DNA of 64,000 nucleotides from Nematostella vectensis (GCF_932526225.1 NC_064042.1:10182540-10246539), one strand, 5' to 3'. Shown: positions 17,930-33,000, counted from the stretch's first letter. The notes: generated by a model from the sequence alone, not told the origin. A program made the numbers and translations.

Positions 17930-20900
17930 ATGATCTGGATAATTGTAAGCGTAATTTTGGGGACTTTCTTGGGTATTCTAGACCATGTATACCCAAATCT
18001 ACAAATACTATGTTTACCAAAAATGTTAGCGGCAGAGTCGCGCAATGGTGAGTTCAAATCTTTGTTATTTTACCTCAAAATGACACTGCGCTTTCTCGAA
18101 TGTGTTCCTTTTTTTGCGATAGCCTTTAGCGAGTTTTTTTTTTTTTACATATTTTATTTATTTTGCAGTAATTCTTGGAATTACAGATTTTTCAGAACCA
18201 AGCTCTCTCATCGGTAAGTGTTGAAATGTTTACTAATTTTTGGATTAATTATTTTTAAAAACTAAACGATTTACTTGATAGTTTGTTCCATTGCTTGTTA
18301 GCTTAGCCACAACTAAAAGCAATGAAAAAGATATCGTAATTTACAAGTGTTTGAACCCTTCTGAATTAGTCTATAGATCGATTGTTGTTGTTTTCTGTTC
18401 AGATACCTGTACTGTATATAAAAACCGCACGAGATAATGTTGGCAATACAAATTTTGTTGCAAACCATTAGCTAACGTGGAATGGGAGGGGGGGGGGGAA
18501 GGGAGAACGGGGACAGTTCACAGTGGATGCGGGATTTTCCAAAGGACATATGGGGCGCACTGTCTGCTTCCCTTTTTTATTGGGGGGGGGGAAGGTTGTT
18601 CTAGAAAAATCAGGTGGTCCTTGTAGGCGTTGTGAAAACTGGAATAAACCAACGAAGGGCAAATGCTCCAAACTATGTGTATTCACAGAGGCGTACTACT
18701 GTTTATTCAATCACAGAGACTTGGGGTGCGGTCATTAATTACTGGGGGCATTTTTGCAAAACTCTGGGCTAAACCCCCCCCCCCCCCCGCCTCCACTTAT
18801 TTATATTCAATGATTATATGTCTTTACAACCACAGAGACTTGATATACTGAATGTAACTGAGATATAACCTTTTACTAAAATATAGATCAGCTAGCATGG
18901 CAATTTTGTCTTTTTTAATTTAAGTATGAATCTTCACTTCGCTAGTTTAAGAGTGGCACATAGATGAACAACATATACCTGTGTCGCTAGAAAACGACTA
19001 CGTCGTCGACGAGTCTAGGTTTCGCAACATTTTAATGTATTTGTTTTGTTCAACTGATTAGAACAGGCAGGCGCCGAATTAATTCTGGTTTTAATATATT
19101 AGTGAGCGAGAACGTCATTGTTCAAATGTAAATTTTATTAAGTTCACAATGTTTCCTCTATATACTAATTACAATATTGTCCAGGAATCAATCTTGTATT
19201 TATATAAATATTTTTTGAGAATCCCTCTGACGGTTGACAGACAAAGACCCAAAAATGTGACCCCCCTTTAATGACAGCCCCAAAAATGTGACCTCCCCTA
19301 CCAAAAAAAAAAATTGGCGCCCTAAAAGACACATAGCCTCCCTACATATTTGCCCCCCCCCCCCCCCAGTAATAAATGACGGCTCCCTTAGTCGCAGAGG
19401 CGTACAACATAAGACTTCAGCCCTGTGTTGATTCATAAATTTCAGGAAATGGTATAACGAGACTAAGAGTAATAACCTCTATCCATTTGTTTGCAGAGTT
19501 TCGGGACAGAAGAATTGGATACGCTCGGGAGCCTACACGCCCAGATGATGTATATAGATGTAATATAACAGGTGAGTAAAGATTTCACCTGACATATAAC
19601 CACCAAGATAATCTATATACATATAGTACAACACGCAGAGATGATTGATGTTTTGCCATTAAAAACTCTGAAAATTTAAATACGAGAATAAGTAACCTGT
19701 GTCTATTTTATTTCTTTGCAGAGTTTCGGGACAGAGGGATTGGATACGAACGGCAGCCTTCCCTTCCCTTTTACGTGTATAAGAACACAACCTACACGCA
19801 AGGTGAGTAATGAAATCAAATAAGTCATATAACCTTACCCTTTGACGTGTATAACACTATCTTCACGACAGGTGTAAATGGTGTTATACACCTCACCGGG
19901 AAGTTACGTGTATAATACTACACTAGTCGCCTGTATGTCAGCAGATGATATGACATCTGGTCGGTGAACACGTCGTCTTATACTATAACATGAGTGATTG
20001 ACTCAAAAACTTTTACACTTGTCTCCTTGCTGATCATTTCTGTATTTTATATTGTAATTGAACTTTGTTTATGTTGCTGATCTATTTGTTTTGTTTTAAT
20101 CGTAGTCGGGCTGGTTCCGAAGGTAACCGCCCTAGCTGCAATTCCACCTGCACCGGAAGTAGTACCGCTATGGTGCAATCCTTTTTTCGTGTCGTTTGTC
20201 GTCATGGCGACCATGGTCACGGTAGCTGTTTTAGCAGTCAACTGGGACAGCGGAGACCAAACTGATGACGATAAAGAAGACGAGAACAAGATGTCTTCCG
20301 ACTTGAGGATCTGCCTGATGAAGGTGAGTACTGAGATGAATGTACAGTACCACGTCTGGTCTCTTTGCGAGTTCCAGGAAGAGGCGTTGGAGGGCGGAGG
20401 GAGGGGGTCGAAGCAGTACTACGTAAGTGCCAAAAAACACTGTAGGACTTTTAGAAGTTGCTGTATCTAATAATAATACTTGAAGGATATTCACTCAGAA
20501 TAGCTGCACAAGCAAAAGCTGTAGAAGGGCAAGTATTGCAAGTATATCACGTATATGACAATTAGGGCGTCCGCTGTACAATATCTAGGGCCAGATACAT
20601 ATTACCAACTGTTTGTCCCGAAGACTGTTATTCAAAGTATGTTTTTAGATAGCGAAAATATATCAAGAAAAAGGAGAGTAGGAAAATGGTTAGGGTTAGT
20701 TTAAGAGAGTAGTTATAACTTGGGAAGGGAATTGTGTTGAAGTTACATTTTGCTTTACAGGAACAAGGCGCGCCTTCAGCAACGTTCCACCCCCTGGCGA
20801 GTTGCGCCGAAAATGATCTGTGCAGTAAACAGACCCAAGACTTAGACAAAAGGGTAAAACTCGAAGAAAAGGAAGTTCAAGCATTAGTTCCTCCTCGTGC

Positions 20901-23676
20901 GCGGTGTGAGTCCAGATCACCTCCTGTCATGGGCACCAAGTCCATCGCGAAAATGGCTTCAGGGTCATATGAAGATGCGTCGCCAATCAAACACGCGGTT
21001 ATCCTTTCTAACGCTCTGAGTGCTTGGCGGTCAATTCCAATCGTCTTGGACGCTCTTTTTCCAGGCACTGTAGCACCAAACCGCTGTAGATCAACCAGCG
21101 CTGCTTCGATTACCAGTGACTTGACGATCCTCACAGCACCACCATCCGGGAGCTCCAGAATATTATTACCCGCAGGGCAACAAGAGCCTTTGCTACCAAG
21201 GGTTAATGAAGAGGAAGCACTAACTGTCAGTAAACAGCTAGCAGCCAAATCACTTGCATCAGTGAAGGGCCCAGAACCAACTCAGCCCATGGGGAAGGAG
21301 AGACAATTTAAGCCCGAGTACACCATGGGCTTGCTAGCAGTACTGGCTAGAGTAAAAAGCCGTGTTAACCGCCTGACGTCGTCCAACAGCAGCACCATTG
21401 ATGGAAATCGACTACTACCAATGAAGACCGCTGCACTCGGTTTCGCTGAATTTGGCACTGCCTTGTCGCCTGTTCTGTTGTTCAATATCAGAAGAAAAGA
21501 CCATGATGAGAACTCTTTAGACACCGCCCTTCATGAATCAACTTTACAGATGTCCAAAACTGTTTCGGCTGCTATGTCGACAGCACACGTGAACATCTTA
21601 GCCAACAGCCGCACTGCCACTGTTGCATCCTTTAAGAACGTGGAGACGGAGTTACAGCAAAAGGATGCTTCCAGTGACAATTATAACAAAAGTATCAGCA
21701 GCAGTAGGGATATCGGTGGTCACATGTTGAGGACCGTGAGTCGTCCATTGTCGGCGCCAATGCCAAGACGCTCTACATCTATCAGTGACCTTGCACGTGA
21801 TTTGCCGACCCCGAGGCAAGCTGCTCACTCAGTATCACTCCCAGACCTGACCATGGTGCAAACTCCAGCTCGGTTTTCTAATGATGAACAAGCAAAACCA
21901 TCTAAGCTGCGACTTGATGCACCAAAACCTCAATCGGCGCTGGTGACGTCGACAAAAACCAAGGCAGTAGAGCCACAGTCAGTGATGGCTTCCAAGCCTT
22001 CTTCTGCTTCTGCTTCCCCCAGCAACACCTACAGAACCCAAAACACTGATCAGGTTAAGTCTGGCTCGTCTATCCATGCTCCCACAAGCAATGAAGACAT
22101 AATCAAGGCAATGTCTTCTTCTGCTACTTCTCCCAAGACCACTGAGCGCTTTGCTTCCAAACCTGAGGTGAAGGACGCGTGTGCAACTGAAAGTCCTTCA
22201 CTTCTAACCGCATATGACATCCAAGAAAAAATAAACAGCCTCTCAATACATGCCAAAGAGACACGAACTCAGAAGAGGAGGAGACGTCGAGAAAAGGCTA
22301 AGCTTTATGCCAGCTTGCGAGCTCTGTCGAATGACACAACGCCCCACGACAGCAAGGCTGATAAAACGCAGGCTAGCGTCACTGAGATTGATGAGGATGT
22401 TACTACCACTGTTGCATCCTTTAAGAACGTGAAGACGAAGTTACAGCAAAAGGATGCCTCAAGTGGCAATGATAACGAAAGTGTCAATAGTATTAGGGAT
22501 ATCATTGGTCACATGTTGAGGATCGTGAGTCATCCATCGTCGGCGCCAATGCCAAGACGCTCTACATCTATCAGTGACCTTGCACGTGATTTGCCGACCC
22601 CGAAGCAAGCTGCTCAATCAGTATCACTCCCAGACCTCACCATGGTGCAAACTCCAGCTCGGTTTTCTAATGGTGAACAAGCAAAACCATCTAAGCTGCG
22701 ACTTGATGCACCAAAACCTCAATCGGCGCTGGTGACGTCGACAAAAACCAAGGCAGTAGAGCCACAGTCAGTGATGGCTTCCAAGCCTTCTTCTGCTTCT
22801 GCTTCCCCCAGCAACACCTACAGAACCCAAAACACTGATCAGGTTAAGTCTGGCTCGTCTATCCATGCTCCCACAAGCAATAAAGACAGAATCAAGGCAG
22901 TGTCTTCTTCTGCTGTGGCTCCAAAAACATCTGAGCGTTTTACTACCAAGCCTGGTTCGTCTATCGATGCTCCCACAGGCACGAAAGACAGAATCAAGGC
23001 AGTGTCTTCTTCTGTTACAGCTTCCAAGACATCTGAGCATTTTGCTACCAAGCCTGGTTCGTCTATCGATGCTCCTACAGGCAATAAACACAGAATCAAG
23101 GCAGTGTCTTCTTCTGTTACAGCTCCAAAGACATCTGAGCGTTTTGCTACCAAGCCTGGTTCGTCTATCGATGCTCCCACAGGCAAGAAAGACAGAATCA
23201 AGGCAGTTTCTTCTTCTGTTACAGCTTCCAAGACCACTGGGCTCTTGGTTCCGTCGGGTTTGTCTTTACATGCTCTTCCAAGAAACATAGACAGAACAAG
23301 TTCTAGTAAATCAATCTCTTCGAAGCGTTCAAGCGACTCAGGCCCTTCAGCATACACGCTAAGGGTGATAAGGGAGAACCTCAGGACCAGCAGCCTTTCA
23401 GTGACGCCCCCAGAAAGGAGCCTTCAGACGCCTGTACCACCGAAACCAACTAAAGCACAAAAAAGAAAAGCACGCAGGGTGAAGCTGGAGATGTACCTTA
23501 GCATGAGCTTGAATACTCAAGGGGTTCATAGAAGAGGGTCATCTAATACACCAAGTGCTGCTAAACGCCCAATCAAAATGACTGAAGATGCATTCCCGAC
23601 GAAGGGAACAAGTGGCGGGCGTCAGAAAGCCACGGTTATTGGTAGAGCAGATGCATCGAAGTGTCCCACTGGCTAG
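17930..23676 (+). CDS. Novel single-pass membrane protein, array copy 2 (1150 aa)
   Basis: Model: join(17930-18047, 18169-18213, 19497-19571, 19722-19802, 20106-20323, 20761-23676), same phases and signals as copy 1. Differences seen: exon 1 reads LGTFLG and QILCLPKM. Exon 3 has PTRPDDVYRC where copy 1 has PTLPGDVYRC. Exon 4 ends YTQG rather than YTPG, and exon 5 has LAAIPP. The tail is 33 residues longer: it has four 34-residue repeats, and it lacks one Ala after DTTP. Both ectodomain sequons, the transmembrane helix and all splice sites are intact, so this copy looks functional. Family unknown. Confidence 0.75.
19841..19933 (+). repeat. Intron 4 hairpin and decayed exon-end repeats, copy 2
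   Basis: Same arrangement as copy 1: inverted repeat arms at 19847-19857 and 19881-19891, both exact. Conserved position relative to exon 4. Confidence 0.55.
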
Positions 23677-23872
23677 AGACTCTCGTCACCCTCTGGACTT
23701 AAACGCCCTCAGAAATAAGATAGAATTATGTACCTGGACCTGTTCATATAACTTTTACAACACTCTCAGGAGTTAGGCTAGAACTCCATTATCAACCTAT
23801 TCATATAGTTTCATATTACCCGTTCTCTATATGCCTTTTATTTTATGCTTATTTTCTATCCACTTGCAAACT

Positions 23873-23878
23873 AATAAA
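23873..23878 (+). promoter_or_regulatory. Poly(A) signal AATAAA, copy 2
   Basis: Same position relative to the stop as in copy 1, followed by a T-rich stretch. Confidence 0.55.
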
Positions 23879-25864
23879 CACTATTTCCGTTTAATCCTTT
23901 GTCTTTTGTTTTTAAATGCTACTCTGAGAGAGGTTTGGAAATCCTAGAGGCTGCACACGGAAATTGCCACCCTCATGTTGCAGAGGCGTTGACGTTTCAG
24001 GATTCATGTATAGACCAATCGCCTCTAGCCCCTCGCGAAGCCGAGTTGTCTGTTTTCGTGCTGAAAACCAAGAGAACCTGGAAAAGACAATAAAAAGCTT
24101 TAGAACATTCTTTAGAGATAAAAAAGGCTTTTAATGCCGATGATTTTTTGTTGGACTTTCAGAAGGCTAGGGAAATGTTTGAGCTTTATACGTGGTTTTA
24201 GCAGTCTGAATCCGCAAGACCACTGGCGAGTTAAGCATGCATTGACTAAGGTAAAGTAAGGTAATTAATTCTCAAGTGAATCAGCAGATGTTAGATTTGA
24301 TAGTAACACTGTAGTTATAAGTTATAGTAGCTATGTAAGGACCTTTGGTATAAATCACAATCAGTTAAATCAATCGACATTTTAATGAACAATTTCTTAA
24401 TTTATATATTTAGATATTTACTAAATAATCTTACAATTTTTATGCTTTGAAAGTCCTTGATTCGAATTGTGTAAAGAATGTTTCTGTAGGCTATAAACCC
24501 TTTGCAAATCAGACTCCCAATCCAATCTATTCTACGATAAAATTATATCAATCAAGTTTTAGACATTCAAAACCAAAATTTTAACCGCAAGTTGGATATG
24601 GACTTTAATTAGCAGATTTTTCATCTAAAGCGTACATCACATAACTATGTTGAGATAATAACTATACACTAAAACATTTTATGCCACAAAAAATGATGCC
24701 TGGTTATGTTAATAAAAAAATTCAATAAATAATAAAAAGTTAATATAATATAAAATAGTTATTTTTATAATATAATTATAAATATTATAATTTTATAATA
24801 TAATTATAAAAATACTTTATACCTTAATAAATATCTTATTAAATATCGTACTATAACTTTGAGAAGATCACAAAGCTTAAGAAATACACCAACATACAAA
24901 TTCATGGTGCTCCATTTTCCTAAACACGCCTTGCAAGATTCGAGGGATGCAGACTCTTGTATATGAGGACAAATAAAAAATTCCAAGAATTCACGCACTA
25001 GACTCGCGGTAAAGAAAATGGGCATACCAGAGGGACTTTAGAATGTGAGGGGACGGGAAAAATATTCCAACTAAAAAATCATCGATCATAAAAGAGGACG
25101 CCATGGACTCGAGGCAACCCCTCTGCAACCCCTTAATAAAATCCATCACCCGTTTATCCCCAATAATTGCCATACGCTCGGTCTTGGGAAGGGAACTGTC
25201 TCGTCAGTACTATTCACTTCTGAGTCTTCTTAAACTGTAAAGTCCCCTTCCACTCTTTCTATTAACCGTCCCGTCCCCGTCACCAAAGTTTGTCTTGAGG
25301 TACTTGTCCTGGAATTGTCTCTCCTTGAACTCGAAGGTCTGATGGGTGGGCACCCCCCCCCCCTTTTACAGGCAGTACAGCTAGGGTTACGCTCGGCGGG
25401 TGGTTGGACCAGACAGTGGGGGGGGGGGGGGGGGGACTAGCCTATTGATGGTTTTACCGAGGGGGGAGTTCAGATCGTCCAGAAATTCTTCAAATGTTGA
25501 AATGACTGGCTGAGATTCAAAGAGAATGAGATTTAGGTAATTAGGTTCTCCTGGTATTAAGTACTACTGCGAAACGATTCTTTTCGGGTAAGTAAGCCTT
25601 CGCTAATACATATTTTGCTTAGAACGGTTTTTCTTTTCTCTTTTACATCACTTTGGGCAATTAAGCTGTGTTCTTTTCTGGGATATGACACGCTGGCACT
25701 AGGGCATACTGTGGCCTACCCCGTTTGTCACCATATCAAGAAAATTCAGCCAAAAATTGTTGTTTCTTCCACAGAAAACACGCTACAAGAATTTGACGTT
25801 TTTGCCCTAAATAAATAACACATACATAATTTCTATTAAAGTTCACGAAATATTCATTCATTCA

Positions 25865-26021
25865 TAGCGGAGCCAAGCGCGGCCGCAGGCCGCGCGCGTA
25901 GCCCCATAGGCATAGAAATATGGTATAGGTATGCGACTTGGTTTTTGTGGTCATCGCGCGGGTACCCTGTGGTGTCACTCGCCAGCCAGCCAGCCAGTCA
26001 GTCAGTCAGCCGCGCGACTCC
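25865..26021. repeat. CpG-dense hairpin and (CCAG)n tract, unit 3
   Basis: Hairpin 25877-25895. Tract identical to unit 2 (CCAG x4, TCAG x3). Confidence 0.75.
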
Positions 26022-27198
26022 CAGGCCCCACTCGGCCCCGAAATGTCGACTAAATACAAGCACGGAACAAGGGAAAAAGTTCTTGTCGATTATGCGATGA
26101 TTATTTATTTTGCCTCAAATTTTGTGACTTAAGGATAAAGTCAACTAGAGGAGATCTACTAACATTCATTCACGCCAAGATTTATATGGTTTTAGCTAGT
26201 AAATTTAAGCAAGTAACAGTTCACATTAAAAAGCGAACAGAACCACAAGAAAGCGACAAAAAAAAACAATGCAAGGTGAGTTTTGGAAGAGGATTTGTAT
26301 TGTCTATTGAGGATATGACAGTTATTAGGCTTTTTGTTGTCCTTTTTGTATGCTTTGAGAATGCGAGTACTCAACTTAGTAATCAAATTATTTGAGCATA
26401 ACAGGTTTTGTTTTGACATTCTTCGTTTTATCTATATTCTTGATTGTGTTGAATAAAATACAACAAAAACTGGAATTCGTCTTTAATAAGACTTCTTCAG
26501 GGCAGATTGATTGTGTTGAGATATTTCATAAAGGCTAACAAATATCGTGTTGAATTTGTCAAATACTGCTAAAGAAGACCTATCTTGTATTTATATCCTG
26601 TGCTCTTAGTCCTAAGAAGATACATATCCTTAGAAGATACCGCAGCTTTTTCAACTTACAAGAGAAATTTTCCTTACCGAGGATAAAAAACCCTATTTTC
26701 AATATGTATTGTTGTTATTGTCTGCATCTTGCATCTCATGTGGTTATTTTTTTTTTCAAATAGTTGTGGAAAATTAGTTAGATTATAAATGGCTTGATAA
26801 AAAGATTGTTTTGAAAGAAATAATAAATAATTGTTTTCACTCTTTTACGAACCAGGAACTACCTGAGGGCCAAGATGAATGCTAAAGACTGGAAGACATG
26901 AGAATTAAAAATCATGTCTTGAAGAGAACAGTAGGATGTTCTTATTCACTTGTCATTTGATACCCCCACACCCATGGTCCCAGGGAAGGGTGGGGGATTC
27001 AACTTTAATAAAAGCCTGTTTCCAAGTTAAGAGTCAAAAACAGTCAATACCACCACCCCTCTTGACATATTCTGGTTAAAAAGTGGTCTAAAACCCCACA
27101 TTAACCCCTGACTTCTGTGGGACCATAAGGGAGGGGGCACAAATGACTAGTTCATTACTATGTGATTCAGCAGTACACACTCATAGGTTTCTTTAGAA

Positions 27199-28523
27199 CA
27201 AGATACTTATATAATATAAAACTAAAAACAAACTTTTGCTTTTTAAATAATAAATCTGTAAAGAAAACAGTTTTCTATCAACCTAAAGATAATGGGAAAG
27301 GGGATATTTTAGAAAAGTACTAAATATAATTATCACATTATTGTTATTATATTTTCTTTTCAGACATTTAAGGAAGAGTCATATTTCTTCCTTTTTCTTC
27401 TCCCTGTTGACTATTTTTATGCAATTGATGCTCTTTGCTATTTCCCCTCTACACCAAAAATAAATTAATGAACAGATTTGATTTTTAAATGAGAAATTTT
27501 CATTTATTACTTTCACTTATATTTTATTTTTAGGATTTTCTTTTCAAGTCTCTTGCCCATTACATTTATTTTAGTTGTTTAGATTTATTTCATTGGAATA
27601 GTTAGATCCAGGGTTTCTCAAAACACCAAAATATAATGCATTACTAGATGTATATTTTTAGATATTAATTCCCATGGGGATGAAAAATCACCACTTAAAA
27701 TGGTACATTAAATCTTCAGCATTGCATCTTATCTAAAATTGTGTCTGACACTATATTCCATCTTTGAAATCCTGTTTCATCCATTGTTCTTCGCAAGAAC
27801 AAAGCTTGTCAGAATGTAGCTTTACAAATGTACATTAAAGGAACTTTTATTAAGGGGAAGGGTTTTTTAGGGCAAGATACTTAAACTTTATAACACTAGC
27901 AACAACCTTGTTCTTTTTCAATAATAGAATTCTGTTCACATAGCTTGGATAGCAAAGACATGGCCTCTTTAGAGGCCTGTGGTGGTGAAAGGGTTAAGAT
28001 AATGGGGAAGGGGAAATGTCAAGAAATGCTCAATCAAATTATTTTCATTACTGTCATATTTTTTTCACCAAACCTTTCAAGTAGAGTCAATTCACTTTAT
28101 ATCTCCTCTCCCGTCGATTGTTTTTTAGTCAATTGATATTCTTTGATTCCTCTCTACCCCAAACATAGATCAATGAAAGGGTTTGGTTTGAAATTAGAAG
28201 TTAGCATTTTCAATCTGTTTTTTCTTCATTGCATTCATTTGGGAGTAGGCCACCAACAACAAGGCCACTATTTGGTAAAGTGGGGTGCACCAATATCTAA
28301 TGCATGAAAGGAGATATATTTTTGGATTTTAATTTCCAGACATTTTTCTGAATATTCGGTCCAATGAAGGAGAGAATCGCCACTAAATCAATACATAAAA
28401 ACCACAGTATGGCATCTAAACAGTCTAAATATATTATTTTGAATCTTTGGAATGCTGTTACATCTATGACATTTTCTGCACAAGGGCAAAGCTTGTGGGA
28501 GTATTGTTTTGATTAAAAAAAAA
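27199..28523. repeat. Old internal tandem duplication, unit 3
   Basis: Halves start at about 27199 and 27873; nearly identical to unit 2. Confidence 0.7.
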
Positions 28524-28596
28524 GATACAGTCTTTTAAGCGGTCACCCTCGGGACTTAGGTTAGTGACCGCTTAATAGAGGTTGACCGCTTAATCT
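28524..28596. mobile_element. Pogo-like inverted-repeat relic, unit 3
   Basis: Same truncated left arm as unit 2; one base differs (TTAGTGACC here, TTATTGACC in unit 2). Confidence 0.5.
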
Positions 28597-29440
28597 CGCT
28601 ATTTTCGCCCCTAAATTAGCGTAAATCGAGTTGTAATTATACATAAGAACTTTTTATTATAATAAACAACAGTAACAATCATGTTAGCCCTAAGACGGGG
28701 CCTGGTGCATTCCAATTTGATCCAGAAATGTTTGAAACCGCCAAAATAAATCGATATGTATTGTCGTATGCAGGGGGGGTGGGGGGGCACGTGCCCTCAG
28801 CGCCCCAACTCCTGCTACGGCCTGCAGAATGTTTCTATAGGTAGATTTGTAGATTTTCGTTCCTTGTAAGACACTTTCATCGATGCCACGATGTGAGCAG
28901 GCGCCGGGCTGGGAAATCTTTCTAAGATCGATATGGAATGGAACATCGATAAATTATTTTGAGAATTACCAAACTCTGCGGTATCCGTTGCTAACTTAGC
29001 TCCAGCAAAAAGGCCTACTGCTCTAAACCTTATGATGAATGGCACCTTTTTCACTGTCAAACACATCGGGTGCAAAACTTTGAATTATTGAAAAATTTCC
29101 AGTTTGAGATTCGATCTACTGCTACAATTCGTAGATGTGGTTCCGGTTTCCCCACCACCAAGGTGGTGGCCAGGGATGAAATGGTGTCCAGGCGCTCACC
29201 CCTAACTACGCGTCTTCTTTAAAAAATATATTACAGATTCCCGTCTTTGAAGGATCGTCCGATAACTAATTCAATAGGGCGACGGGCGATTCACGATGCC
29301 AGCAAAAGGATGTCGCCTCAAGCACACTCGGTTGAGCGCGCACGCATTTCTTGACGACGTATTGAGGACTGGACCCTATCCATGATTCATTGCGCCAAGG
29401 CATATCATCAAGCGCCGCACGTCATGATCATAGAGCGAGA

Positions 29441-29747
29441 TATATTATATTATATTATATTATATTATATTATATTATATTATATTATATTATATTATAT
29501 TATATTATATTATATTATATGATATGATATTATATTATATTATATTATATTATATTATATTATATTATATTATATTATATTATATTATATTATATTATAT
29601 TATATTATATCATATCATATCATATCATATCATATCATATCATATTATATTATAATATATCATATGATATCATATGATATCATATCATATCATATCATAT
29701 CATATCATATCATATCATATCATATTATATTATATTATATATTATTT
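29441..29747. repeat. Pentanucleotide microsatellite, unit 3 (ATATT then ATATC)
   Basis: As in unit 2 but with two ATATG interruptions near 29518 and an extra ATATG-ATATC step near 29665. It shows how quickly this tract changes after duplication. Confidence 0.97.
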
Positions 29748-30015
29748 TTAGGGCTCCAGATATATCCTTGTTTGTTTTGGCAAAGATTTTCAGCCCTCAC
29801 ACTCTAAAATGGTCTCCGCGGTCCCTGGCTAATGGCTCGGGCGAAGCGTCGTGTTGAAGACGGCATATTTATGCTTTCTCACTTTCCTTATATGGTGCGC
29901 GCGTGGTCAGAACCCTTGCGCGCGCGCGTGACGTCATGTCCGCTGGTGACGTAATAATGCAAATTAGAATAGAAATCAAAGAGACCCATGCTAGCTTGCA
30001 AGCTACAGATCTGCG
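29748..30015 (+). promoter_or_regulatory. Putative promoter, copy 3: CRE plus octamer
   Basis: TGACGTCA at 29929-29936; identical to copy 2. Confidence 0.5.
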
Positions 30016-33000
30016 ATGATCTGGATAATTGTAAGCGTAATTTTGGGGACTTTCTTGGGTATTCTAGACCATGTATACCCAAATCTACAAATACTATGTT
30101 TACCAAAAATGTTAGCGGCAGAGTCGCGCAATGGTGAGTTGAAATCTTTGTTATTTTACCTCAAAATGACACTGCGCTTTCTCGAATGTGTTCCTTTTTT
30201 TGCGATAGCCTTTAGCGAGTTTTTTTTTTTTTACATATTTTATTTATTTTGCAGTAATTCTTGGAATTACAGATTTTTCAGAACCAAGCTCTCTCATCGG
30301 TAAGTGTTGAAATGTTTACTAATTTTTGGATTAATTATTTTTAAAAACTAAACGATTTACTTGATAGTTTGTTCCATTGCTTGTTAGCTTAGCCACAACT
30401 AAAAGCAATGAAAAAGATATCGTAATTTACAAGTGTTTGAACCCTTCTGAATTAGTCTATAGATCGATTGTTGTTGTTTTCTGTTCAGATACCTGTACTG
30501 TATATAAAAACCGCACGAGATAATGTTGGCAATACAAATTTTGTTGCAAACCATTAGCTAACGTGGAATGGGAGGGGGGGGGGGAAGGGAGAACGGGGAC
30601 AGTTCACAGTGGATGCGGGATTTTCCAAAGGACATATGGGGCGCACTGTCTGCTTCCCTTTTTTATTGGGGGGGGGGAAGGTTGTTCTAGAAAAATCAGG
30701 TGGTCCTTGTAGGCGTTGTGAAAACTGGAATAAACCAACGAAGGGCAAATGCTCCAAACTATGTGTATTCACAGAGGCGTACTACTGTTTATTCAATCAC
30801 AGAGACTTGGGGTGCGGTCATTAATTACTGGGGGCATTTTTGCAAAACTCTGGGCTAAACCCCCCCCCCCCCCCCCCCCGCCTCCACTTATTTATATTCA
30901 ATGATTATATGTCTTTACAACCACAGAGACTTGATATACTGAATGTAACTGAGATATAACCTTTTACTAAAATATAGATCAGCTAGCATGGCAATTTTGT
31001 CTTTTTTAATTTAAGTATGAATCTTCACTTCGCTAGTTTAAGAGTGGCACATAGATGAACAACATATACCTGTGTCGCTAGAAAACGACTACGTCGTCGA
31101 CGAGTCTAGGTTTCGCAACATTTTAATGTATTTGTTTTGTTCAACTGATTAGAACAGGCAGGCGCCGAATTAATTCTGGTTTTAATATATTAGTGAGCGA
31201 GAACGTCATTGTTCAAATGTAAATTTTATTAAGTTCACAATGTTTCCTCTATATACTAATTACAATATTGTCCAGGAATCAATCTTGTATTTATATAAAT
31301 ATTTTTTGAGAATCCCTCTGACGGTTGACAGACAAAGACCCAAAAATGTGACCCCCCTTTAATGACAGCCCCAAAAATGTGACCTCCCCTACCAAAAAAA
31401 AAAATTGGCGCCCTAAAAGACACATAGCCTCCCTACATATTTGCCCCCCCCCCCCCCCAGTAATAAATGACGGCTCCCTTAGTCGCAGAGGCGTACAACA
31501 TAAGACTTCAGCCCTGTGTTGATTCATAAATTTCAGGAAATGGTATAACGAGACTAAGAGTAATAACCTCTATCCATTTGTTTGCAGAGTTTCGGGACAG
31601 AAGAATTGGATACGCTCGGGAGCCTACACGCCCAGATGATGTATATAGATGTAATATAACAGGTGAGTAAAGATTTCACCTGACATATAACCACCAAGAT
31701 AATCTATATACATATAGTACAACACGCAGAGATGATTGATGTTTTGCCATTAAAAACTCTGAAAATTTAAATACGAGAATAAGTAACCTGTGTCTATTTT
31801 ATTTCTTTGCAGAGTTTCGGGACAGAGGGATTGGATACGAACGGCAGCCTTCCCTTCCCTTTTACGTGTATAAGAACACAACCTACACGCAAGGTGAGTA
31901 ATGAAATCAAATAAGTCATATAACCTTACCCTTTGACGTGTATAACACTATCTTCACGACAGGTGTAAATGGTGTTATACACCTCACCGGGAAGTTACGT
32001 GTATAATACTACACTAGTCGCCTGTATGTCAGCAGATGATATGACATCTGGTCGGTGAACACGTCGTCTTATACTATAACATGAGTGATTGACTCAAAAA
32101 CTTTTACACTTGTCTCCTTGCTGATCATTTCTGTATTTTATATTGTAATTGAACTTTGTTTATGTTGCTGATCTATTTGTTTTGTTTTAATCGTAGTCGG
32201 GCTGGTTCCGAAGGTAACCGCCCTAGCTGCAATTCCACCTGCACCGGAAGTAGTACCGCTATGGTGCAATCCTTTTTTCGTGTCGTTTGTCGTCATGGCG
32301 ACCATGGTCACGGTAGCTGTTTTAGCAGTCAACTGGGACAGCGGAGACCAAACTGATGACGATAAAGAAGACGAGAACAAGATGTCTTCCGACTTGAGGA
32401 TCTGCCTGATGAAGGTGAGTACTGAGATGAATGTACAGTACCACGTCTGGTCTCTTTGCGAGTTCCAGGAAGAGGCGTTGGAGGGCGGAGGGAGGGGGTC
32501 GAAGCAGTACTACGTAAGTGCCAAAAAACACTGTAGGACTTTTAGAAGTTGCTGTATCTAATAATAATACTTGAAGGATATTCACTCAGAATAGCTGCAC
32601 AAGCAAAAGCTGTAGAAGGGCAAGTATTGCAAGTATATCACGTATATGACAATTAGGGCGTCCGCTGTACAATATCTAGGGCCAGATACATATTACCAAC
32701 TGTTTGTCCCGAAGACTGTTATTCAAAGTATGTTTTTAGATAGCGAAAATATATCAAGAAAAAGGAGAGTAGGAAAATGGTTAGGGTTAGTTTAAGAGAG
32801 TAGTTATAACTTGGGAAGGGAATTGTGTTGAAGTTACATTTTGCTTTACAGGAACAAGGCGCGCCTTCAGCAACGTTCCACCCCCTGGCGAGTTGCGCCG
32901 AAAATGATCTGTGCAGTAAACAGACCCAAGACTTAGACAAAAGGGTAAAACTCGAAGAAAAGGAAGTTCAAGCATTAGTTCCTCCTCGTGCGCGGTGTGA

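Larger units (their letters stand above)
12455..24547 (+). repeat. Tandem array unit 2 (12.09 kb)
   Basis: Second unit. From about 13.44 kb onward it matches unit 3 at a constant offset of 12,091 bp with very few substitutions, apart from microsatellite and homopolymer changes. It shares with unit 3 the 282-bp deletion (junction 16815/16816) and a 5-bp deletion near 14370. Its first kilobase differs from unit 3 at several positions, which places the start of the recent duplication between about 13,441 and 13,896. Confidence 0.95.
23879..29440. other. Spacer between gene copies 2 and 3
   Basis: Nearly the same as the previous spacer, with shorter G/C runs and the same 282-bp deletion (28906/28907). 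No conserved coding frame. Confidence 0.7.
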